Assembly (NCBI RefSeq): GCF_002001105.1
Contig: NZ_MUNP01000019.1
Coordinates: 1-46,960, forward strand
Source: Rhodanobacter sp. C06
GTDB taxonomy: Bacteria > Pseudomonadota > Gammaproteobacteria > Xanthomonadales > Rhodanobacteraceae
Direction: 5' to 3'
DNA: 46,960 nt
The notes below the pieces were generated by a model. The model saw nothing but the letters and a program-made list of their open reading frames with translations. It did no database searches and had not been told where the DNA came from. The first letter of the stretch is position 1. Every line of letters begins with the position of its first letter. This document shows positions 15,000-23,225 of the stretch, piece by piece. Position numbers and translations under genes: made by a program.

Positions 15000-15011
15000 G
15001 ATAATCGGCCG
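15000..15011 (+). promoter_or_regulatory. -10 box positioned for a leaderless envC mRNA
   Basis: GATAAT (15000-15005) is followed by exactly six bases and then the ATG at 15012. No ribosome site is present. Transcription from this box would begin at or next to the A of the start codon. The same spacing recurs before 44829 and 45403. Confidence 0.45.
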
Positions 15012-16232
15012 ATGCCCAGCCTCGTCCGCGTCGCCCGCCTTCCCCTCCTCTCCGTCGTGGCATTGAGCGCCGCCCTCGTCGTGGCAAGCGCGCAGGCACG
15101 GCAGGACAAGAACCAGACCGAGCAGGCCGCGGCGAAGCAGAAGCTGAGCAACGTGCATCAGGAAGTGCAGGCGCTGGGCAAGCAGCAGGCCGCCACGGCC
15201 GCCCGCCGCGACCAGCTCAACGCTGAACTCGCGAAACAGGCCACCGCACTGGCCGCCGCCGCGCGCGCGCTGCGCCAGACCGATGCCGAGATCGCCACCA
15301 AGCAGCAGCAACTCGACCAGCTGCAGCAGCAGCGCGCCGAGCTGAAGCAGAAACTGGCCAGCCAGAAGGCCGCGATCGCCGACCTGCTGCGTGCCAGCTA
15401 CGCGCTGGGCCACGGCTCGGACCTGCGCCTGTTGCTGGACAACGAGGACGTGGGCCGCATCGCGCGGGCGCTGGTCTACTCGAAATACTTCCAGCAGGAC
15501 CGCGTGCAGAAGGTGCAGCAGCTGATGGCCAGCCTGGCCCAGTTGCAGACGCTGGAAGCCCGGATCACCGCCGAGCAGCAGGCGCTGCAGGCCCAACGCG
15601 CCCAGCGCGAACAGCAAAGCAGGCAGCTGGGCAAGCAGCGCTCCGCCCAGCAGAAACTGGTCGCCGAAACCGACGCCACCTACCAGGACCAGGCGCAACG
15701 GCTGGCCGCACTGAAGCAGGACGAGCAGTCGCTCAACAGCCTGGTCGACAAGCTGCAGAAGCAGATCGACCAGGCGCTGCGCGAGGCCGCCGCCCGCGAG
15801 GCCGCGCGCCAGGCAGCAGCGAAGAAGCACGGCGGCAAGGCGCCGCCGCCGATCGCGGTGGGCGGCGCCGGCGCCAACATCCGCGGCAACCTGCCCTGGC
15901 CGGCGGCGGGCGACGTGCACCGCTACGGCAACGGCGTGCTGATCCGCGCCGCCGGCGGCAGCGAGGTGCGCGCAGTGGCGAACGGCCGGGTGGTCTACGC
16001 CGGCTTCCTGCGCGGCTACGGCATGCTCTTGATCCTCAACCACGGCAACGGCTGGATGAGCATGTACGGCAACAACGAGGCGCTGCTGCACAACGTGGGC
16101 GATGCGGTCACCGCCGGCCAGGCCGTGGGCACCGCTGCGCCGCCCACCGGCATCAACACCGGCGTGTACTTCGAGCTGCGCCGCGACGGCCAGCCGGTCG
16201 ACCCCCGCAGCTGGCTCGGCCAGCGCCGTTGA
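15012..16232 (+). CDS. envC: EnvC-like murein hydrolase activator
   Basis: Encodes 406 aa. A signal peptide (cleavage after Ala29) is followed by two long Gln/Ala-rich coiled-coil stretches (about 30-125 and 165-255) and a C-terminal LytM/M23 fold (about 285-402). EnvC activates the division amidases AmiA/AmiB in the periplasm. The LytM zinc ligands are degenerate as in EnvC: YFELR replaces HxE, and no HxxxD is seen, so it is not an active peptidase. Compared with E. coli EnvC, the segment between HRYG and the first core strand is about 11-15 residues shorter. It is followed 122 bp later by a C-terminal processing protease, a common pairing. Confidence 0.88.
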   Translation: MPSLVRVARLPLLSVVALSAALVVASAQARQDKNQTEQAAAKQKLSNVHQEVQALGKQQAATAARRDQLNAELAKQATALAAAARALRQTDAEIATKQQQLDQLQQQRAELKQKLASQKAAIADLLRASYALGHGSDLRLLLDNEDVGRIARALVYSKYFQQDRVQKVQQLMASLAQLQTLEARITAEQQALQAQRAQREQQSRQLGKQRSAQQKLVAETDATYQDQAQRLAALKQDEQSLNSLVDKLQKQIDQALREAAAREAARQAAAKKHGGKAPPPIAVGGAGANIRGNLPWPAAGDVHRYGNGVLIRAAGGSEVRAVANGRVVYAGFLRGYGMLLILNHGNGWMSMYGNNEALLHNVGDAVTAGQAVGTAAPPTGINTGVYFELRRDGQPVDPRSWLGQRR

Positions 16233-16354
16233 GCCGGCCGGGCCCGGCCACCCGTTCAGCCGGCACCGTTGACGGCCGCCCGCCATCGTCGCAGGCTGGC
16301 GGCGTGAAACCCGCTGCCGCGCGGCGGGTGCATCCCCTTCCCCGGAGTCGTTCC

Positions 16355-17734
16355 ATGCGGTTTCCCATCTACAGCCTGTGCGCCCTGCTGCTGGCGGCGC
16401 CATTCGTGCATGCGCAGAACGCACCGGCACCGGCCGCGAGCGTGCCCGAGCCGCCCACCGAGCTGGCGCCTACCCACGTGCGCGCCAACGCGCCCGCCAA
16501 GGCCGCCGACAACCAGGTCGACCTCGAGGACATCCGCCGTTTCAGCCGCGTCTACGACATCGTGCGCCAGGCCTACGTGGAGCCGGTGAGCAACCACGCG
16601 CTGATGAAGGACGCGATCACCGGCATGCTCGCCGGGCTCGACCCGCACAGCGAATACCTCGACAAGGAAGGCCTGGCCCAGCTCGACGAGGACACCACCG
16701 GCCAGTACAGCGGCCTCGGCATCGAGGTGCTGCAGCAGGACGGCGGCCTCTTGATCGTCACCCCGATCGACGACACGCCTGCCTCGCGCGCCGGCATCAA
16801 GCCCGGCGACAGCATCGTGAAGATCGACGGCGTGCTGGTCGACCCGCAGAACGTGGACGACATGTTCAAGAAGCTGCGCGGCAAGCCCGGCAGCAAGGTC
16901 ACACTCACCATCCTGCACAAGGGCAGCGACAACCCGGTGGACATGCACATGGTGCGCGAGAACATCGCGATCACCAGCGTCAAGGTGCGCCAGCTCGAAC
17001 CCGGCTACGACTACATCCGCATCACCCAGTTCCAGAGCGACACCGCCGCCGACCTCGAACGCAAGCTGGCCGCGCTGGTCGCCAAGGACGGCGCGCCGAA
17101 AGGCGCCGTGCTCGACCTGCGCAACAACCCCGGCGGCCTGCTCACCGCCGCCGTGTCGGTGAGCGACGACTTCCTGAACTCCGGCACCATCGTCACCACC
17201 CGCGGCCGCCTGGCCGACGCCAACATGAGCTTCAGCGCGCATCCGGGCGACCTGCTCGACGGCGCGCCGCTGGTGGTGCTGGTGAACCACGGCACCGCCT
17301 CCGCCGCCGAGATCGTCTCCGGCGCGCTGAAGGACAACCATCGCGCCCTGCTGATCGGCCAGCGCACCTTCGGCAAGGGCGTGGTGCAGACCGTGCTGCC
17401 GCTGGACGCCGAGCACGCGGTGAAGATCACCACCGCGCGCTACTACACGCCGAACGGTACCTCGATCCAGGCCGAAGGCATCCGGCCCGACATCCCGCTC
17501 GCCGACCTCAGCGTGCGCAAGGCCGACGTGGCGCCCGAGCTGATCAGCTCCGAGGCCGACCTGCCGAACCATCTCGCCAACGAGAATGCGAAGGCCGGCG
17601 GCAATATCAACGCCGACGGCAGCGCCGCCGAGGGCACGCTTGCCACCAGCGACTACGCGCTGGCGCAGGCGCTCAACGTGCTCAAGGGCATGGCGCTGGG
17701 GCGCGGGGCGGCGGCGACGCCGGCGGTGAAATAG
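16355..17734 (+). CDS. C-terminal processing peptidase (S41, CtpA-like)
   Basis: Encodes 459 aa from ATG 16355, with GGAG 8 bases upstream and a signal peptide ending near HA-Q21. Domains: N-terminal helical region, PDZ (about 95-175, with YSGLGIEV and SRAGIKPGDSIVKIDG), and the S41 catalytic domain. The Ser/Lys dyad is visible: Ser316 in GTASAAEIVSG and Lys341 in RTFGKGVVQT, 25 residues apart as in Prc/CtpA. These proteases trim or degrade periplasmic proteins from the C-terminus, often cell-wall hydrolases. Proximity to EnvC supports a link to septal peptidoglycan turnover, which is inference. The C-terminal 60 residues are low complexity (Ala, Gly, Asn). Confidence 0.92.
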   Translation: MRFPIYSLCALLLAAPFVHAQNAPAPAASVPEPPTELAPTHVRANAPAKAADNQVDLEDIRRFSRVYDIVRQAYVEPVSNHALMKDAITGMLAGLDPHSEYLDKEGLAQLDEDTTGQYSGLGIEVLQQDGGLLIVTPIDDTPASRAGIKPGDSIVKIDGVLVDPQNVDDMFKKLRGKPGSKVTLTILHKGSDNPVDMHMVRENIAITSVKVRQLEPGYDYIRITQFQSDTAADLERKLAALVAKDGAPKGAVLDLRNNPGGLLTAAVSVSDDFLNSGTIVTTRGRLADANMSFSAHPGDLLDGAPLVVLVNHGTASAAEIVSGALKDNHRALLIGQRTFGKGVVQTVLPLDAEHAVKITTARYYTPNGTSIQAEGIRPDIPLADLSVRKADVAPELISSEADLPNHLANENAKAGGNINADGSAAEGTLATSDYALAQALNVLKGMALGRGAAATPAVK

Positions 17735-17743
17735 GCAGTAGCC

Positions 17744-17812
17744 GTAGGTCGGGATTCATCCCGACAGGTCGGGTCCTGTCGTCCGGATGTGTCGGGCTGA
17801 AGCCCGACCTAC
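17744..17812. repeat. REP-like palindrome, copy 1
   Basis: Inverted repeat whose outer arms read GTAGGTCGGG and CCCGACCTAC, with internal smaller stems (GGGATTCATCCC, GGGCTGAAGCCC). It lies 9 bases after the protease stop and may act as a transcript end. The second copy is at 45321-45376. Confidence 0.75.
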
Positions 17813-17826
17813 GATTGGGGTCAGGC

Positions 17827-17858
17827 CGCGCTTTCGCGCACAGGGTGCGCTCCTACAG
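17827..17858. repeat. Second REP-type motif (GTAGGAGCGCACC class)
   Basis: On the minus strand it reads TGTAGGAGCGCACCCTGTGC and then GCGAAAGCGC, a REP type I recall from xanthomonads and pseudomonads. It overlaps the last codons of the methyltransferase at 17853. Confidence 0.55.
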
Positions 17859-19046
17859 CCTTCCGCCCTGGTCGGCGGCCAGCAATTCCGCCGGCAGCGG
17901 CAACGCTTCCAGCCCACGCGCGAACAGCATCGCCTGGAAGCGCTCGCCCATCTGGTCGGGCATGGTGAGTCGCTTCACTTCCTGCGCGAGGCGGTAGCGC
18001 GCCAGCTCATCGGTGGCCTCGGCCTGGGCGGCTTCGAACGCCTCCTGCAGGCCGCTGGCGATCAGGAACTGCGCCTGCGGCAGGTAGGCGGCCACGCCGA
18101 AACCGGCGCTGTTGCCGGCCTCGGCCAGTGCGGTGAAATCCACCGAGGCGGTGAGGTCGTTGAGGCCGGGCAGCCACAGCGGATCGGCGTGCGCGTGGTG
18201 GCGGTAATGCGCCATCAAGGTGCCGTCGCGGCGCTCGGGCTGGTAGAACTCGCGGCGCACGTAGCCGTAATCCACGAACAGCATCAGGCCGGCCTCCAGC
18301 GCGCCGGCCACCGCCTGCAGCCAGTACGGCAGCTGCGGCAGGATCTCGGTGCGGTAGCCGTCGGCGAAATCCGCACCGAGGTCGCGCTCGACATGGCGCA
18401 TCGCGCCGGCCACCAGCGCGTCGGCGGGGCGATCCACGCGCATCAGGCGGCCTTCACCGTCCAGCGCCACGTGTTCCTCGTACACCTCGCCACCCTTCAT
18501 CGCGATGCGCGTGGTGGGCAGCGCGTCGATCACTTCGTTGGCGAACAGCACGCCGCGCCATTCCTGCTCGGGCGGCCGATCCAGCCATTCGACGCGCGCG
18601 GCAAGCTCGGCCGGCAATGCAGCGGCGACGCGCTCGCGCTGGCGTTCGCGCAAGTCGGCGCTGGGCTCGAGAATCAGGTAACAGCGTGGCAGCACCCCGG
18701 ACGCGGCAAAGGCCTTGAGCGCCGCCTCGGCGAACGCGCCGCTGCCGCCGCCCAGTTCGAGGAAATCCGCCTCGTCGCCCAGCGTGCCCAGCACGGGTGC
18801 CACGGCATTCACCACGCAACGTGCGAACAGCTCGCCCAGCTCCGGCGCGGTGACGAAATCGCCCGCCTCGCCGAACTTGGTCTTGCCCGCGCTGTAGTAA
18901 CCCAGCCCGGGCGCATACAGGCAACGCTCCATGTACTGCGAGAACGGCATCGGCCCGTGCGCGGCGATCTGCTCGCGCAGCTGGCGCAGCAGGTAATCGG
19001 AATGCGCGCGTTCGTCGGCGGAGGGTTCGGGGAGACGGGAGGCCAT
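17853..19046 (-). CDS. SAM-dependent methyltransferase, COG1565/NDUFAF7 type
   Basis: Encodes 397 aa. The N-terminal part has PMPFSQYMERCLYAPGLGYYSAG, the signature opening of this family (DUF185). It is followed by GDFVTAPELGELFARCVVN, the SAM-binding motif FLELGGGSGAFAEAAL, ANEVIDALPTTR and LFVDYGY. In mitochondria NDUFAF7 methylates an arginine of a complex I subunit; the bacterial role is not established. The last five codons overlap a REP-type motif, so the C-terminus may have been extended by repeat insertion. No gene is close enough to suggest an operon: the next upstream on the strand is the receptor at 19211, whose stop faces its start at 164 bp. Confidence 0.85.
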   Translation of the reverse strand: MASRLPEPSADERAHSDYLLRQLREQIAAHGPMPFSQYMERCLYAPGLGYYSAGKTKFGEAGDFVTAPELGELFARCVVNAVAPVLGTLGDEADFLELGGGSGAFAEAALKAFAASGVLPRCYLILEPSADLRERQRERVAAALPAELAARVEWLDRPPEQEWRGVLFANEVIDALPTTRIAMKGGEVYEEHVALDGEGRLMRVDRPADALVAGAMRHVERDLGADFADGYRTEILPQLPYWLQAVAGALEAGLMLFVDYGYVRREFYQPERRDGTLMAHYRHHAHADPLWLPGLNDLTASVDFTALAEAGNSAGFGVAAYLPQAQFLIASGLQEAFEAAQAEATDELARYRLAQEVKRLTMPDQMGERFQAMLFARGLEALPLPAELLAADQGGRL

Positions 19047-19119
19047 GCGGGTGTGTCATCGCTTGCTAAGGAAGCAAGCATAACGGATGACCCGCAATGG
19101 CTTTGGGTTGCCGCGAGAC

Positions 19120-19204
19120 TGGCCCCTCATCCCAGCCCTCTCCTCGCTCCTCAAAGCTGCGGCCATCCATGGCCGCTCCCCGCTACCCCGAAGGGGGAAG
19201 GCGT
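19120..19204. repeat. Degenerate CCTCATCCC...CCCGAAGGGGGAAGG repeat
   Basis: A diverged relative of the motif at 7107-7138: cctcatcccagccctctcc near 19126, an internal stem 19159-19165/19170-19176 (GCGGCCA/TGGCCGC), and ccccgaagggggaagg before 19204. It lies just downstream of the receptor stop on the minus strand. Confidence 0.4.
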
Positions 19205-19210
19205 TCGAGG

Positions 19211-21406
19211 TCAGAAGTCCTTCTGCAGGCCGAGGTACAGGCCGCGGCGCGGACCGAACTGCGGCGCACCCACGCCGATGCCGGTGCCGTCGCGCAACTC
19301 GTAGGTGCGATCCAGCGCGTTGATCAGCGCCAGTTGGGTGTGCAGCTTGCCGAAGTGGTCGAAGGTGAAGTCGTGCGACACGTTGAGGTTGAGCTGGAAG
19401 TACGCCGGCAGATGGGCGCCGTTCGGCACCGCGCCGTCCTTGCGGAGCCCGCTGCCGAACAGGTAGTCGGCGCCGACCCGGGTGCTGTCGGCCAGTGCGT
19501 AACTGATGCCGCCCGACGAGGTGTACGTCTGATCGTGGTCGAGATGGATGTAGTTGTCGGCGATGTAGGCCAGGTCATCCACCGCGAAATTGTACTGACT
19601 GGTGATCACCCGCTTGCCCATCGCCCGGTTGTAGGCCAGGTTGAAGTAGGCCGACAGCGGGCCATCGCTGTAGTTGGCGGTGAATTCCACGCCGCCGATG
19701 TGCCCGCGGTCGTAGTTGAAGGTGGAGTAGACCAGCGCGGCGCCGAACTGGCCCTCGTCCTGGAGGCGCTGCACCTGGCGGTAGTAGGTATCCAGGCCCA
19801 GCGTCCAAGCGTCGCCGATGTTCTGCGAGACACCCACGTCGAAGTAATTCGCGCGCTCGGCCAGTGGCGTCGCGTTGCCGGGATTGGATACCGCATTGGT
19901 GGTGCCGGCGAACTTCGCGATGTTGGCGGTGGTGATCATCTCGGTGGCCGGCGGCGTGAAGTAGCGCGAATAGCCGGCATGCACCGTGGTGCTGCCGGTG
20001 GCCTGCCAGACCACGCCCAGGCGCGGGCTGAGCTGGCTGCTGCTGGTGCCGGCCAGCGTGTACTGGTCGCCGCGCACGCCGTAGTTCACCGTCCAGTCCT
20101 GGCCGATGCTCCATTCATCCTGGATGTAGCCCGACCAGGTCCTGGCCGTGAGGCGGGTGTTGTCGACGATGTTGATCGGCGTGGTGCTGGTCTGATTGCC
20201 GTCGGCATCGGCCGGGAATACCCACGCGTTGTTGCCACTGCCCGCATGTTCGAAGCTGCCGTAGATGCCATAGCGCAGCGTGTTGCTGTCGCCCAGCGGT
20301 GTGGCGAAATCCGCCTGCAGGGTGCTGGCGCGGTTGTTGCGACTTACGGCCGAGGCGACGCCGTTGAACATCAGGTCGCCGACCAGGTCCGGGCTGAAGG
20401 CCACGCTGGTGTAACGCTGGCCCAGCGAGACCTGGTAGTTGGTCGCACCCAGCTTGCCCTGCAGCGACAGCACGCCGAAGCGGGTGTTCTCGCGTTGCTG
20501 CTCGTTGAGGTCGGCCGAATCGAAATCGGCGATGCCGAGATAACCGAACGCCGGCGTGGCGTCTGGCCGATTCGGGACCTGGAAACGGTTGTTCGCCAAG
20601 CCGAACATGAAGGACAGGCGCGTGTCGTTGTCGATCAGGTAGGAGATGTCGCCGAAACCCTTCACTTGGTTGGTGTGGTCGTGGATCGGCTTGCGGCTGG
20701 ACGTGGGGTTCTCGATGCCGACATCGTTCTCGAGATAATTGCCGGTGAGGAACCAGCTCCACCGGTCGTTGCTGCCCCAGATGGAGGCATTCGGATTGAG
20801 CGTGCCGAACGAACCGCCGGTGACGCCCACGCTGCCGCCGTTGCCGAGGTCACGGCCGCTCTTGGTGGTGATGTTCACCACCGCCGCGGTGCGCAGGCCG
20901 TACTGCGCCGGCAGCGCGCCGTCGAGCAGGCTCACGCTCTGGATCGTGCGCGCGTCGAGCGTCTGGCCGAAGCCCGAGATCGATTCGGGCACGATCACCC
21001 CATTGATGCGGTACTGCAGGTTCGCGTGGTCACCGCGCACGTGCAGGCCACCGTAGGAATCCTGCACCACGCCCGGCGCCTGCAGGATTACCTGGTTCAC
21101 CGGGGTGGCGGCGCCAAGCGGCAACTGCGCGATCGCCTTGTGGTCAATCACGTACTGGCTGGACCCGGTGTCCGGCGACAACGCATTGCGTGCCTGGTCC
21201 AGCGCGGCGGAGACGCTGATCGCGCCGAGGTTGCGCACCGTGGGCGCAGGCTGGTTGCGCGAGCCGCCGGGGCCGCCGTCCGTCGCGCTACCGCCGGTCG
21301 GCGTCGGGGCTGCGGCGGTAGCGGGCGTGGCGTCGCCGGCACGGGCAGGGACGGATGCCACACACAGTGCGGCGGCAAGACTCAGGGCGAGTGTCGACAA
21401 TTTCAT
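19211..21406 (-). CDS. TonB-dependent receptor under a Zur-like operator
   Basis: Encodes 731 aa from ATG 21406; a GTG at 21412 is two codons longer but further from a purine-rich site (GGAA). The signal peptide ends near ARA-G. A Pro/Gly/Ala-rich spacer precedes LGAISVSAAL (TonB box region). The plug has LHVRGDHANLQYRINGVIVP and VSLLDGALPAQYGLRTAAVVNITTKSG, and the barrel ends in LGLQKDF with a terminal Phe. Its length resembles metal-type receptors (ZnuD, OprC). His residues occur in HDHTNQ and YIHLDHDQ. An 18-bp palindrome with a Zur-type core lies 52-69 bases before the start. Zinc or a metallophore is therefore a reasonable ligand guess, but only a guess. Confidence 0.9.
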   Translation of the reverse strand: MKLSTLALSLAAALCVASVPARAGDATPATAAAPTPTGGSATDGGPGGSRNQPAPTVRNLGAISVSAALDQARNALSPDTGSSQYVIDHKAIAQLPLGAATPVNQVILQAPGVVQDSYGGLHVRGDHANLQYRINGVIVPESISGFGQTLDARTIQSVSLLDGALPAQYGLRTAAVVNITTKSGRDLGNGGSVGVTGGSFGTLNPNASIWGSNDRWSWFLTGNYLENDVGIENPTSSRKPIHDHTNQVKGFGDISYLIDNDTRLSFMFGLANNRFQVPNRPDATPAFGYLGIADFDSADLNEQQRENTRFGVLSLQGKLGATNYQVSLGQRYTSVAFSPDLVGDLMFNGVASAVSRNNRASTLQADFATPLGDSNTLRYGIYGSFEHAGSGNNAWVFPADADGNQTSTTPINIVDNTRLTARTWSGYIQDEWSIGQDWTVNYGVRGDQYTLAGTSSSQLSPRLGVVWQATGSTTVHAGYSRYFTPPATEMITTANIAKFAGTTNAVSNPGNATPLAERANYFDVGVSQNIGDAWTLGLDTYYRQVQRLQDEGQFGAALVYSTFNYDRGHIGGVEFTANYSDGPLSAYFNLAYNRAMGKRVITSQYNFAVDDLAYIADNYIHLDHDQTYTSSGGISYALADSTRVGADYLFGSGLRKDGAVPNGAHLPAYFQLNLNVSHDFTFDHFGKLHTQLALINALDRTYELRDGTGIGVGAPQFGPRRGLYLGLQKDF

Positions 21407-21457
21407 GGGCACGGATTCCAGGGATGCGGGCCCGTCGTGGCGGCCGGGCCAATTTAC

Positions 21458-21475
21458 GTAATGTTATAACATTAC
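21458..21475. promoter_or_regulatory. Perfect 18-bp palindrome, Zur-like operator
   Basis: GTAATGTTATAACATTAC is fully self-complementary. The core TGTTATAACA matches the operator type I recall for alphaproteobacterial Zur. It is shorter in the centre than the E. coli Zur box. It contains TATAAC, which could be the -10 of the receptor gene, so binding would block transcription. The divergent gene at 21621 is 146 bases away. Confidence 0.55.
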
Positions 21476-21620
21476 TAAGAAGATCCCGAGCCGACCCGGG
21501 CCACAAGTCATGGCCGCGCGATATCTCGGCTCGCCGGAACACCGGCATTGATGCGCGCTTCATCCCCGCCACCTAGACTGGCTTCCCACGCGCCACGCCT
21601 GCGCGTTCACGGAGTGCGCC

Positions 21621-22406
21621 ATGAATCCGCGACACCCGCCCGAACCGGATCGCGTCGACGCCAGTCGCCAGGTGCCCGCGGTGATCGGCCGCCACGAGGA
21701 AGCGAACCGGGTCACCCAGGCGATCCTCGATTTCGTCAGCCGCATCCCCGACAGCAAGGTGGACGGCGCCGCCGACCCGCAGACCCAAGCGCGCCAGCTT
21801 GCCGGCCGCGCCGCCCAGCGCGCCGCGCTCACCGCCGGCACGCTGGCGCTGCCGCCGGGGCCGCTGGGCTGGCTCACCGTGCTGCCGGAGCTGGTGGCGA
21901 TCTGGAAGATCCAGGCACAGATGGTCAGCGACATCGCCGCCGCCTACGGCCGCCACGCCGAGCTGGGTCGCGAGCAGATGCTGTACTGCCTGTTCCGCCA
22001 CACCGCGGCGCAGGCCTTCCGCGACCTGGTGGTGCGCATGGGCGACCGCCTGCTGTTCCGCCGCATGTCGCATGCGGTGGTGGAACGCATCGCCAAGCAG
22101 CTGGGCGTGAAGCTCAGCCGCCGCGCGCTCGGCGAAGGCGTGTCGCGCTGGCTGCCGGTGATCGGCGCGCTGGGGGTGGGCGCCTACGCGTACTACGACA
22201 CCGGACAGGTGGCCGCTACCGCGATCGAATTGTTCGGCGGCGGTATCGAGCACGAAGGTAGCGAGGCGCAGACGGAACCGCCGGCACCCGCGCACCGCGG
22301 TACCGCGTCGGTGCGCAAGAGCGCAGGCGAGGCCGCACGCAAGCTCGCCGGCGCGGCACGCAAGGTAGGCACGCGCCGACGGCGCCCGCCATCGGACGTG
22401 ACCTGA
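21621..22406 (+). CDS. EcsC-family-like protein of unknown function
   Basis: Encodes 261 aa from ATG 21621 with GGAG 7 bases upstream. The central segment (about 60-115) has TLALPPGPLGWLTVLPELVAIWKIQAQMVSDIAAAYG, which resembles the EcsC family. That family is named for a Bacillus protein next to an ABC transporter and its function is unknown. A hydrophobic helix lies at about 175-200 (WLPVIGALGVGAYAYYD). The C-terminal 45 residues are Arg/Lys/Ala-rich and probably disordered or nucleic-acid binding. No operon partner: the next gene starts 71 bp later with its own ribosome site. Confidence 0.65.
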   Translation: MNPRHPPEPDRVDASRQVPAVIGRHEEANRVTQAILDFVSRIPDSKVDGAADPQTQARQLAGRAAQRAALTAGTLALPPGPLGWLTVLPELVAIWKIQAQMVSDIAAAYGRHAELGREQMLYCLFRHTAAQAFRDLVVRMGDRLLFRRMSHAVVERIAKQLGVKLSRRALGEGVSRWLPVIGALGVGAYAYYDTGQVAATAIELFGGGIEHEGSEAQTEPPAPAHRGTASVRKSAGEAARKLAGAARKVGTRRRRPPSDVT

Positions 22407-22477
22407 AGCGCCGCCGCGGGTGACGCAACGGCGACGATCCGGCAAGCTGTCACCCATCGCCGCGCAGGAATCGTCGC

Positions 22478-23224
22478 ATGCCGCCACGCCAGGATCGCCC
22501 CGTCGCGCTGATCACCGGCGCCGGCAAGCGCGTGGGCGCGGTGATCGCGCGCACGCTCCACGCGGCCGGCTACGACCTCGCCCTGCACTGCCGCCGCTCG
22601 GTGGAAGATGCCGAGGCGCTGGCCGCCGAGCTGGAATACGAACGTGCCGACAGCACTCTGGTGCTGCAGGCCGAACTGGCCGATCCGCACGCGCTGCCCG
22701 CGCTGGTGGACACCACGCTGGCCCGCTACGGCCGGCTCGACGCGCTGGTGAACAATGCTTCGGCCTTCCACCCCACGCCGGTGGCCAGCGCCACCGTGAC
22801 GCAGTGGAACGAGCTGTTCGCCTCGAACGCGCAGGCGCCGTTCTTCCTCGCCCAGGCTGCCACGCCCGCGCTGCGCGCCACGCATGGCGCGATCGTGAAC
22901 CTGGTGGACATCTACGCCGAGCGCCCGCTGGCGGACCACCCGATCTACTGCATGGCCAAGGCCGCGCTGGCGGCGATGACGCGCTCGCTCGCGCTCGACC
23001 TCGCGCCCGACATCCGCGTCAACGGCGTGGCGCCCGGCGCCGTACTGTGGCCCAGCGACGGCAAGCCCTATGCCGACCAGCAGGCGCTGCTGGCACGCAC
23101 GCCGCTGGCGCGCGCCGGCACGCCCGAAGATGTGGCCGGCGCGGTGCTCTGGCTGCTGCGTGACGCGCCCTACGTGACTGGCCAGATCATCCGTGTGGAC
23201 GGTGGTCGCACGTTGTCGACCTGA
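22478..23224 (+). CDS. Pteridine reductase (short-chain dehydrogenase)
   Basis: Encodes 248 aa with an AGGA ribosome site. The cofactor motif is TGAGKRVG rather than TGxxxGxG. This Lys-Arg form is typical of PTR1 and FolM-like pteridine reductases, which use NADPH to reduce dihydrofolate or dihydrobiopterin. NNASAF, the catalytic Tyr-x3-Lys (YCMAKAAL) and NGVAPGAVLWP follow in order, ending in GQIIRVDGGRTLST. The partners folK and folB are nearby on the other strand, which supports a pterin substrate. It converges on the next gene with one base between stop codons. Confidence 0.85.
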   Translation: MPPRQDRPVALITGAGKRVGAVIARTLHAAGYDLALHCRRSVEDAEALAAELEYERADSTLVLQAELADPHALPALVDTTLARYGRLDALVNNASAFHPTPVASATVTQWNELFASNAQAPFFLAQAATPALRATHGAIVNLVDIYAERPLADHPIYCMAKAALAAMTRSLALDLAPDIRVNGVAPGAVLWPSDGKPYADQQALLARTPLARAGTPEDVAGAVLWLLRDAPYVTGQIIRVDGGRTLST

Positions 23225-23225
23225 A

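Noticed and set aside
17860-19000. Plus-strand frame opposite the methyltransferase
   Set aside because: Shadow frame; the minus-strand protein carries all family motifs.
21407-21412. GTG start two codons before the receptor ATG
   Set aside because: ATG 21406 is better spaced from the GGAA motif and gives a normal signal peptide; the difference is only two residues.
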